The notes below the pieces were generated by a model that worked only from the letters and a program-made list of their open reading frames with translations, made no database searches and was not told where the DNA came from. DNA of 5,181 nucleotides from NCBI GenBank assembly GCA_014860725.1, contig JACZJD010000017.1, forward strand, positions 1 to 5,181, read 5' to 3'. This stretch comes from Aquamicrobium sp. Its GTDB lineage: Bacteria > Pseudomonadota > Alphaproteobacteria > Rhizobiales > Rhizobiaceae. The position numbers were made by a program, and so were the translations under genes. Positions 1 through 5,181 of the stretch are shown here, piece after piece (positions within the stretch are counted from its first letter, which is position 1; each line of letters opens with the position of its first letter).

Positions 1-607
<607 letters not shown>

Positions 608-634
608 TTTTCGGCCCGAGGGAGCGGGCGAAAA
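608..634 (+). terminator. Possible weak hairpin directly after ald
   Basis: Immediately after the ald stop codon, TTTTCGGCCCG (608-618) faces CGGGCGAAAA (625-634) across a 6-nt AGGGAG loop. The stem has one bulged G at 612-614. The stem includes T:A pairs at its base, but no T-run follows on the plus strand, so intrinsic termination would be weak. It overlaps the first unit of the 15-bp tandem repeat and may be only part of that repeat structure. Confidence 0.3.
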
Positions 635-665
635 CCGCGCGGGCGAAAATTGCGCGGGCGGCGTT
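624..665. repeat. Short tandem repeat, 15-bp period, about 2.5 copies
   Basis: GCGGGCGAAAACCGC (624-638) is followed by GCGGGCGAAAATTGC (639-653), and a third unit begins GCGGGCG at 654 before diverging. The first two units share 13 of 15 bases. The third unit forms most of the left arm of the 13-bp hairpin at 653-688. It lies in the convergent gap between ald and the hydrolase and codes for nothing visible. Confidence 0.7.
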
Positions 666-688
666 CCTGGCCCGAAACGCCGCCCGCG
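653..688 (-). terminator. 13-bp perfect hairpin in the convergent gap, possible terminator
   Basis: The arms at 653-665 and 676-688 are perfect reverse complements (CGCGGGCGGCGTT and its complement) around a 10-nt loop. Read on the minus strand, the stem is followed by CAATTTTCGCC, a modest T-run, which fits termination of the hydrolase transcript 52 nt after its stop codon. On the plus strand no T-run follows, although the stem could still protect the 3' end of the ald mRNA. A terminator role is inferred; the inverted repeat itself is directly visible. Confidence 0.5.
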
Positions 689-739
689 TCGTGCGCGTTG
701 CCGGGAGCGGCCGTGCCGGCTTCCCGTGCGCGCTGACCG

Positions 740-1372
740 TCAGACGATGTCGGCCAGAACCTCGTCCACGTTCTGCAGGCGGCAGTAGCCGCCGAAGGTC
801 CTGAGCGCCGTGGCGTGGCGCTCCTCGGTGTAGCTGGCGCAGGCGTCGCCGGCGCACACCACATAGTAGCCGCGGTCGGCGCCGTCGCGCACGGCCATGT
901 CCACGCACTGGTCGGTGAGGAAGCCGGCGACGATCAGGTTGTCGACGCCGAGATTGCGCAGCACGTAGTCGATGTTGGTCGAGTTGAAGACGCCCGAGGA
1001 GGTCTTGGGCAGGACGATGTCGTCCTCCTGCGGGGCGACGAGGTCGATGACCTTGCCGAGATGCGAGCCGCGCGGCACGAGGATGTTGGACAGCTTGTGG
1101 TCGAGCGAGCGGTCGCGGCCGTCGCGCGTCAGCGCCTCGATCACCGTGTAGACGATCTCGACGCCCTTTGCCCGCGCGCCGTCGACCAGCCGCTTCATGG
1201 CGGGCAGGGCGCGTTCGTGCAGAGCGCGGTCGAACTCGGGATATTTTTCCAGCACCTCGGGCAGCAGCTCGGCGTTCTGGGCATCGACCACCAGCACGGC
1301 GGTGCGCGCGGCGACGAGCTTGCGGTCCCTGCCTTCGTAGCGTGCAAGGGTGCTGCCGGATTCTTCGCTCAT
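740..1372 (-). CDS. Isochorismatase-family cysteine hydrolase
   Basis: A cytoplasmic hydrolase of the isochorismatase-like/nicotinamidase superfamily, whose members cleave amide, carbamoyl or vinyl-ether bonds (for example N-carbamoylsarcosine, biuret, ureidoacrylate, nicotinamide). From the start at 1372 it is 210 residues, normal for the family. The triad is complete: D30 in VLVVDAQN, K123 in VLPKTSSGVFNST, and nucleophile C156 in GFLTDQCVDMAVRDG. The ATG at 1372 is preferred because GAGAGG sits 5 nt before it; an in-frame ATG at 1387 would add only MREAG and has no ribosome site as good. The gene lies 104 nt behind the binding-protein gene on the same strand with a terminator hairpin between them, so it may be transcribed by readthrough or from its own promoter. 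Family membership is secure. The substrate is not known, although the neighbours favour an amide or carbamoyl compound over isochorismate. Confidence 0.9.
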   Translation of the reverse strand: MSEESGSTLARYEGRDRKLVAARTAVLVVDAQNAELLPEVLEKYPEFDRALHERALPAMKRLVDGARAKGVEIVYTVIEALTRDGRDRSLDHKLSNILVPRGSHLGKVIDLVAPQEDDIVLPKTSSGVFNSTNIDYVLRNLGVDNLIVAGFLTDQCVDMAVRDGADRGYYVVCAGDACASYTEERHATALRTFGGYCRLQNVDEVLADIV

Positions 1373-1420
1373 TCCTGCCTCTCGCATTCATGTCCGCGCG
1401 GGCGGACGGGGTGGTTCGTG

Positions 1421-1457
1421 GGGGCACAAACGAAGACGGAGCCCGGAGGGCTCCGTC
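1421..1457 (-). terminator. Intrinsic terminator after the binding-protein gene
   Basis: Perfect 10-bp arms at 1435-1444 and 1448-1457 (GACGGAGCCC and its reverse complement) surround a 3-nt loop. On the minus strand the stem is followed by TTCGTTTGTG, a broken but T-rich tail. It begins 20 nt after the binding-protein stop codon. The shape is that of a rho-independent terminator and probably ends or attenuates transcription before the downstream hydrolase gene. Confidence 0.75.
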
Positions 1458-1476
1458 CGTCGGCGTAAGGGCCGGC

Positions 1477-2616
1477 TTACTCGGGGAGCCAGATTTCCTC
1501 GACCTTGAACTCGCCGCCGGTGACGCTGATGATCGAGATCGGCTTCGGCGGCACCATGCTTTCGCGGGTGTAGCTGATCTCGCCCGTCACCGCCTTGAAG
1601 CCGCGGGTCTCGGCGAGCGCGTCGCGGATCTTGGCCGGCTCGTCGGAGTTGGCGCGCCGGATGGCGTCGGCGAGCAGGTTGAGCGCGTCGTAGCCCAGCG
1701 GCGCGAAGGAGTTCTCCGGCTCGATGCCGTACTCGGCCTTGTAGTCCTCGATGAACTTCTGCACCTCGGGGCGGTCGTCGCCGAGATAGGTGTGGGTGGA
1801 GAAGTAGACGTTGTTGGCGAGCTCGGGGCCGGGAACGGTCGAGACGAGCTGGGTGTCGAAGCCGTCGCCCGAGACGATGGTGAGGTCGAGGCCCTGCTCG
1901 CGGATCTGCTTGACCGACAGGCCGGCCTCGGACGGGATCGCCGAGACGAAGACCGCATCGGGCTTGGGGTCGATGGCGGCGAGGCGGGCGATCTGGGCCG
2001 AGAAGTCGGTGTCGCCCATCATGAAGATGTCCTCGCCGACGATCTCGCCGCCCTTCTCCTTGAAGCGCTCGACGAAGAACTTGCTCAGCGCCTTGGTGAA
2101 GTCCATCGAGTTGTCGGTCCACACCGCGACGCGGCGGGCGCCGAGCTTGTCGTAGGCGTAGTCGGCGATGGCGTAGGACTGGTCGTCGTCGCCGAAGGCG
2201 GTCATGAACATGTAGTCGCCGACCCACTGCGGCAGCTCGGGATGGGTGGCGCCGGAGGTGAGGAACGGCACGCCCTTTTCCTGGAACAGCGGCGCGCCGG
2301 CCATGACGAAGGTGGTGTCGGACTGGCCGAAGCCGGCGACGACGCCTTCCGACAGCACGCGCTGCGCGGCGATGGCGGTCTCCTGCTGGTCGGTCTTGCC
2401 GTCCGGCGCGATCAGCTCGATCTGCTTGCCGAGAAGGCCGCCGGCGGCGTTGATCTGCTTGGCTGCGAGCTGAGCACCCTTGAGCGACGGACCGTCGAGC
2501 GACGACATGCCGCCCGTCAGGTTGTAGAGCGCGCCAATCTTGATGACGTCCTGGGCGCTGGCAGTGCCGAGCATGGCCGCCATCACCAGGGCCGATACGG
2601 AAAGTAGTGCTTTCAT
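1477..2616 (-). CDS. ABC transporter substrate-binding protein, branched-chain amino acid (LivK) type
   Basis: A periplasmic type I binding protein of the Leu/Ile/Val family (Peripla_BP_6), which delivers amino acids, amides or related compounds to an ABC permease. The 379 residues fit the family. Residues 1-21 are a clear signal peptide: M-K, then a hydrophobic stretch, ending in ASA before Q22. The mature protein opens with IKIGALYNLTG (25-35) and has the family segment GLLGKQIELI (60-69). SGAT at 121-124 lies in the region that contacts the ligand alpha-amino and carboxyl groups in LivJ/LivK. The start at 2616 is chosen because AGGGGAA precedes it and the signal peptide begins there; an upstream in-frame ATG at 2736 would bury that signal. 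No permease or ATPase gene is in the window, and a terminator follows. It is divergent from the RpiR gene, so shared control is likely. Ligand unknown. Confidence 0.93.
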   Translation of the reverse strand: MKALLSVSALVMAAMLGTASAQDVIKIGALYNLTGGMSSLDGPSLKGAQLAAKQINAAGGLLGKQIELIAPDGKTDQQETAIAAQRVLSEGVVAGFGQSDTTFVMAGAPLFQEKGVPFLTSGATHPELPQWVGDYMFMTAFGDDDQSYAIADYAYDKLGARRVAVWTDNSMDFTKALSKFFVERFKEKGGEIVGEDIFMMGDTDFSAQIARLAAIDPKPDAVFVSAIPSEAGLSVKQIREQGLDLTIVSGDGFDTQLVSTVPGPELANNVYFSTHTYLGDDRPEVQKFIEDYKAEYGIEPENSFAPLGYDALNLLADAIRRANSDEPAKIRDALAETRGFKAVTGEISYTRESMVPPKPISIISVTGGEFKVEEIWLPE

Positions 2617-2635
2617 ATCTCGCTTCCCCTGTTTA

Positions 2636-2682
2636 TGCCGCCTTCCCAACGCATTGCCGGACAATCCGGAAGGCGTGCGGCA
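2636..2682 (-). promoter_or_regulatory. Possible leader hairpin upstream of the binding-protein ribosome site
   Basis: CGCCTTCC at 2639-2646 pairs with GGAAGGCG at 2668-2675 (8 bp), and the stem can extend by TGC/GCA pairs at 2636-2638 and 2680-2682 across a 4-nt bulge. The stem lies about 20 nt before the ATG in the predicted 5' leader of the minus-strand mRNA. The loop contains two CCGG repeats that could form an alternative pairing. It may affect translation or mRNA stability; it may also be incidental in GC-rich DNA. Confidence 0.35.
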
Positions 2683-2694
2683 TTCATGAAACAA

Positions 2695-2723
2695 AGGATG
2701 CAATGGCTGACGCCGTTCGTCAA
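2695..2723 (-). promoter_or_regulatory. Candidate promoter for the binding-protein gene
   Basis: On the minus strand TTGACG (2723-2718) matches the -35 consensus at five of six positions. Seventeen bases further, CATCCT (2700-2695) matches the -10 consensus at only three. Transcription would start near 2688 and give a leader of about 70 nt containing the hairpin at 2636-2682. The -35 box falls inside the 6-7-6 inverted repeat, as expected for a repressor site. The weak -10 keeps this tentative. Confidence 0.35.
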
Positions 2724-2731
2724 CAGAACGG
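2713..2731. promoter_or_regulatory. 6-7-6 inverted repeat in the divergent region, possible operator
   Basis: CCGTTC (2713-2718) and GAACGG (2726-2731) are perfect inverted arms around a 7-nt spacer. The repeat overlaps the TTGACG element proposed as the -35 box of the binding-protein gene. A further GAACGGT occurs at 2784-2790, just before the regulator start codon, so the half-site is present three times in the region. A role as a protein-binding site is inferred. Confidence 0.4.
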
Positions 2732-2744
2732 TACATTTTTCTTC

Positions 2745-2770
2745 ATCAAATCAAATTTGTCTGATTTGAT
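2745..2770. promoter_or_regulatory. 9-8-9 perfect inverted repeat, probable operator of the RpiR regulator
   Basis: ATCAAATCA (2745-2753) and TGATTTGAT (2762-2770) are perfect inverted arms around an 8-nt spacer, and the palindrome CAAATTTG (2752-2759) spans the left arm and spacer. This is an AT-rich island in otherwise GC-rich DNA, and the repeat ends 21 nt before the regulator ATG. A poor promoter match (TTCATC at 2742-2747, TTTGAT at 2765-2770, 17-bp spacing) would be covered completely by the repeat. Position and symmetry suit binding by a dimeric HTH protein, most simply the RpiR product itself acting on both divergent units; that assignment is inference. Confidence 0.6.
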
Positions 2771-2791
2771 ACAGAAAGGGGAGGAACGGTC

Positions 2792-3682
2792 ATGACAGGA
2801 TCAGAGTCCGCGGACGTGCTGGAACGCCTGAGAAGGGAATTGCCGTCGCTGAGCCAGCGCGAAGCGCGCGCGGCGCGCCATCTCATCGCCAACTATCCGA
2901 TGGCGGGGCTGAACACGGTCGCCGAGTTCGCCGAGCAGAGCGGGGTGAGCACGGCGACGGTACTGCGGCTGGTGCGCCGCCTCGGCTTCTCGGTCTATGC
3001 CGACTTCCAGGACTCGCTGCGCCGGCATCTGGAGGTGACGCTGCAGTCGCCGCTCCTGCGCTTCAGCCAGTCCGAACGGCGGCCGGCGGGCACGCAGTCG
3101 CATTTCCTCGCCCGCTTCACCGCCAATCTCGCCGCCAGCCTCGAGGAGCTGGACCGGGTCGTGCCGGCGAGCGAGTTCGACAAGGTGGTGGCGCTTCTGT
3201 CGGAGCCCCGGCGCGACATCCATTTCATCGGCGGGCGCTATTCCTCGAACCTCGCCACCTACATCGCCGACCTGCTTTCGGCCGTGCGCGGCAAGATCCA
3301 CGTGGTGAGCGGCCAGACCCAGCGCTGGCCGCAGCACCTGCTCGACATCGGCCGCAACAGCGTGCTCGTCGTCTTCGACGTGCGCCGCTACCAGCAGGAC
3401 GTGATCGAGTTCGCGCAGAAGGCGGCGACCCAGCAGGGCGCGACCGTCGTGCTCTTCACCGACATCTGGCAGTCGCCGGTCTCGCGCGTCGCCCGCCACG
3501 TGCTGCCGTTCCCGGTCGAGTCGCCGTCGGTGTTCGACATGCTGACGATGGGCATGGCGCTCGGCGAGGCGCTGGTGGGCGCGACCGCGGCGCGGATCGG
3601 CGGCGACGGCAAGACGAGGATCGAGCGCCTCGAGACGCTGCGCGGCGAGCGCGCCGGATCGCGGGAAGAGGCGAAGCAATAA
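2792..3682 (+). CDS. RpiR/MurR-family transcriptional regulator (HTH plus SIS domain)
   Basis: A cytoplasmic DNA-binding regulator of 296 residues, the usual family length. The N-terminal HTH_6 domain covers roughly residues 1-80, with the helix-turn-helix at about 40-66 (TVAEFAEQSGVSTATVLRLV, then RRLGF). A SIS fold follows at about 125-270, containing GGRYSSN (147-153). At the position where phosphosugar-binding members carry a Ser/Thr-rich loop (SxSGxT type), this protein has FDVRRY (195-200), so a phosphosugar effector is doubtful. The ATG at 2792 is supported by AGGGGAGGA (2777-2785) six bases upstream. The gene is divergent from the binding-protein gene and lies 31 nt before the ligase gene, so it probably senses the imported substrate or a product and controls both units. 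Whether it represses or activates is not visible. The family call is secure; the effector is unknown. Confidence 0.93.
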   Translation: MTGSESADVLERLRRELPSLSQREARAARHLIANYPMAGLNTVAEFAEQSGVSTATVLRLVRRLGFSVYADFQDSLRRHLEVTLQSPLLRFSQSERRPAGTQSHFLARFTANLAASLEELDRVVPASEFDKVVALLSEPRRDIHFIGGRYSSNLATYIADLLSAVRGKIHVVSGQTQRWPQHLLDIGRNSVLVVFDVRRYQQDVIEFAQKAATQQGATVVLFTDIWQSPVSRVARHVLPFPVESPSVFDMLTMGMALGEALVGATAARIGGDGKTRIERLETLRGERAGSREEAKQ

Positions 3683-3713
3683 TCACGGCACCGGAAAGCC
3701 AAAGGGGAACAGG

Positions 3714-5024
3714 ATGAAGAGAGAAGAAATCGTAATGCTGTGCACCAACGACCTCGGCGGCCAGACACGGGGCAAGGGGTTTCCGGCGTCCGATCTCGAA
3801 GACAGGCTGAGGAAGGGCATCGGCTGGACGCCGACCAACAGCATGATCACCGCGCACGGCCCGATCGCGCCGAGCCCGTGGGGGCCGTTCGGCGACCTCG
3901 TCCTCATCCCCGATCCCGACACCCGCGTGCGCATCGACTTCGGCCCGGATGCCGCGGCCGAGCATTTCGTCATGGGCGACATCCTGCATCTCGACGGCTC
4001 GCCGTGGCCGGTCTGCCCGCGCGGCTTCCTGAAGCGCGTCCTCGCCGCCATCGAGGCGCGCCACGGGCTGAAGGTGAAGGCCGCTTTCGAGCACGAGTTC
4101 GTCTACGAGGCGGTCGAGGAGAAGCCCAACGCCAGTTACGCGCTCGATTCCTTCCGCCGGCAGGGCCTGTTCGCGGAAAGCTATCTCGGCGCGATGAAGG
4201 AGGCGGGGCTTTCCCTCGACACCTTCATGCCGGAATACGGGCCGAAGCAGTACGAGGTGACGGTGGGGCCGGCGATCGGCGTCGCGGCGGCCGACCAGGC
4301 GGTGGCGGTGCGCGAGATCGCGCGTTCGGTCGCGCACAATCTCGGCGGCCGGGTCTCCTTCACGCCGATCCTGCGGCCCGACGCCGTCGGCAACGGCGTC
4401 CATGTCCATTTCAGCCTGATCGACGCGGCGACCGGCGCGCCGGTCAACCACGATGCGGCGCATGCCGACGGCATGTCGGCGCGCGCCGGCAGCTTCGTCA
4501 CCGGCATGCTCGCGTGCCTGCCCGCCATCACCGCCGTGACCGCGGCGGCCTCGATCTCCTATCTGCGGCTGACGCCCAACCGCTGGAGCGCGGCTTACAA
4601 CAATCTCGGCTATCGCGACCGCGAGGCGGGCGTGCGCATCTGCCCGGTGTTCCAGACGGCGGACATCGCGAAGCAGTTCCATTTCGAGTTCCGCGCGGCC
4701 GATGCGGCGGCGAGCCCCTATCTGGTGCTGGGCGCGATGCTGGCGGCGGGCCTGCACGGCCTCGACGCCGGCCTGCCGATCCCGGCCGTGTGCGAGGGCG
4801 CGCCGCAGAACCTTTCGCCCGAGCGCCTGCGCGCGCTGAACATCGTGCGCCTGCCGCAGTCGCTCGGCGAGGCGCTCGACCTGTTCGAGGCCGATACGGT
4901 GCTGGCCGACAGCTTCGGCCCGGAGCTGAAGTCGGCCTATCTCGCGCACAAGCGCTTCGAGGCCGAGATGATGGGGCAACTCTCCCTCGACGAGCAGTGT
5001 GCCCGCTACGCGGCGGCGTATTGA
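3714..5024 (+). CDS. Glutamine synthetase superfamily ligase, probable gamma-glutamyl-amine ligase
   Basis: A cytoplasmic ATP-dependent ligase of 436 residues, typical of the superfamily (about 430-470). The N-terminal beta-grasp domain (about 5-95) has NDLGGQTRGKGFP (12-24). The catalytic domain keeps metal ligands E126 and E128 (FEHEF), E174 and E181 (PEYGPKQYE), H230 (GNGVHVHFSL) and E325 (FEFRAAD), plus arginines R285, R308 and R327. The loop that normally reads PGYEAP reads PNRWSAAY (288-295), so the ammonium-site Glu (E327 in the enteric enzyme) is replaced, apparently by W291. The DGSS loop near residues 37-44 reads GWTPTNSM. This suggests the acceptor is an amine rather than ammonia, as in GlnT/GSIII, gamma-glutamylmethylamide synthetase or PuuA-like enzymes; I cannot choose among them. 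AAAGGGGAA precedes the ATG. The 31-nt gap from the regulator gene suggests one operon. Confidence 0.88.
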   Translation: MKREEIVMLCTNDLGGQTRGKGFPASDLEDRLRKGIGWTPTNSMITAHGPIAPSPWGPFGDLVLIPDPDTRVRIDFGPDAAAEHFVMGDILHLDGSPWPVCPRGFLKRVLAAIEARHGLKVKAAFEHEFVYEAVEEKPNASYALDSFRRQGLFAESYLGAMKEAGLSLDTFMPEYGPKQYEVTVGPAIGVAAADQAVAVREIARSVAHNLGGRVSFTPILRPDAVGNGVHVHFSLIDAATGAPVNHDAAHADGMSARAGSFVTGMLACLPAITAVTAAASISYLRLTPNRWSAAYNNLGYRDREAGVRICPVFQTADIAKQFHFEFRAADAAASPYLVLGAMLAAGLHGLDAGLPIPAVCEGAPQNLSPERLRALNIVRLPQSLGEALDLFEADTVLADSFGPELKSAYLAHKRFEAEMMGQLSLDEQCARYAAAY

Positions 5025-5086
5025 CGGCGGCGCAGGGGGCATCATTCCGGGCGTTTGCGCCGACCCCTCACCGGCTCGCTGCGCTC

Positions 5087-5180
5087 GCCACCTCTCCCCA
5101 GAGGGGAGAGGAAAAGCCCAGGCTGGACAAGGCTCGGCATAGCGGCAGCGTTTTTCCTCTCCCCTCTGGGGAGAGGTGGC
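5087..5180. repeat. Long inverted repeat made of two palindromic intergenic elements
   Basis: Arms at 5087-5115 and 5152-5180 are perfect 29-bp reverse complements around a 36-nt spacer. Each arm also contains its own hairpin: CCTCTCCCC, a 3-nt loop, and its reverse complement. The left copy is preceded by CCCCTCACCGGCTCGCTGCG (5065-5084), a stretch reminiscent of repeated intergenic elements of rhizobial genomes such as RIME-type sequences. The right copy runs to the window edge and probably continues. It starts 62 nt after the ligase stop codon and could fold into a long stem at the mRNA 3' end, but no T-run follows it in the window. Membership in a named repeat family is from memory and unverified. 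Confidence 0.8.
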
Positions 5181-5181
5181 C

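Noticed and set aside
1168..2607. Long open frame on the plus strand opposite the binding-protein gene (479 codons)
   Set aside because: It mirrors the codons of a clear secreted binding protein and shows only low-complexity Gly/Val/Asp/Glu sequence with no known motif.
2617..2736. N-terminal extension of the binding protein to the ATG at 2736
   Set aside because: It would place 40 polar residues before a clean signal peptide, and the ATG at 2616 has its own ribosome site.
2607..2795. Small plus-strand open frame (62 codons) across the divergent region, overlapping the regulator start
   Set aside because: It runs through the operator and promoter region, has no visible ribosome site and does not resemble any known leader peptide.
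3456..5045. Long open frame on the minus strand opposite the regulator and ligase genes (529 codons)
   Set aside because: It is antisense to two convincingly identified genes, its translation is rich in Arg, Ala and Asp-Glu-Val runs typical of shadow frames in GC-rich DNA, and no domain is recognisable.
5050..5061. Small GGCG-TTTG-CGCC hairpin after the ligase gene
   Set aside because: The 4-bp stem has no T-run after it and is too short to support a terminator in GC-rich DNA.

Overview
The window is GC-rich DNA with almost no spare sequence. Its gene content (NAD-dependent alanine dehydrogenase, a LivK-type binding protein, an RpiR regulator and a glutamine-synthetase-like ligase) and the CCTCTCCCC-type intergenic palindromes suggest an alphaproteobacterium, most likely of the order Hyphomicrobiales (Rhizobiales). 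That placement is an inference from style and content, since no rRNA or other marker gene is present. No phage, transposase, CRISPR array or tRNA is visible.

Layout. (1) 1-607, plus strand: the C-terminal half of alanine dehydrogenase (ald), cut by the left edge. (2) 608-739: a convergent gap with a 15-bp tandem repeat and a 13-bp perfect hairpin. (3) 740-1372, minus strand: an isochorismatase-family cysteine hydrolase with an intact Asp-Lys-Cys triad. (4) 1373-1476: a gap holding a strong hairpin terminator that follows the next gene. (5) 1477-2616, minus strand: a secreted Leu/Ile/Val-type ABC substrate-binding protein. (6) 2617-2791: a divergent control region with an unusually AT-rich core, a perfect 9-8-9 inverted repeat, a 6-7-6 inverted repeat and a possible leader hairpin. 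(7) 2792-3682, plus strand: an RpiR/MurR-family regulator. (8) 3714-5024, plus strand: a glutamine synthetase superfamily ligase, 31 nt behind the regulator and probably in its operon. (9) 5025-5181: a tail with two inverted copies of a palindromic repeat forming 29-bp perfect arms.

The genes look like a nitrogen-compound uptake and catabolism module. The binding protein would capture an amino acid, amide or amine in the periplasm. The ligase would gamma-glutamylate an amine, or a related substrate, at the cost of ATP. The cysteine hydrolase could cleave an amide or carbamoyl bond. Alanine dehydrogenase would interconvert alanine and pyruvate while releasing or fixing ammonia. The RpiR protein is placed to control both divergent units. 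The substrate cannot be read from the sequence. The most informative departures from the family norms are that the ligase seems to lack the acidic residues of the ammonium site of true glutamine synthetases, and that the regulator lacks the usual phosphosugar-binding Ser/Thr motif of its SIS domain.
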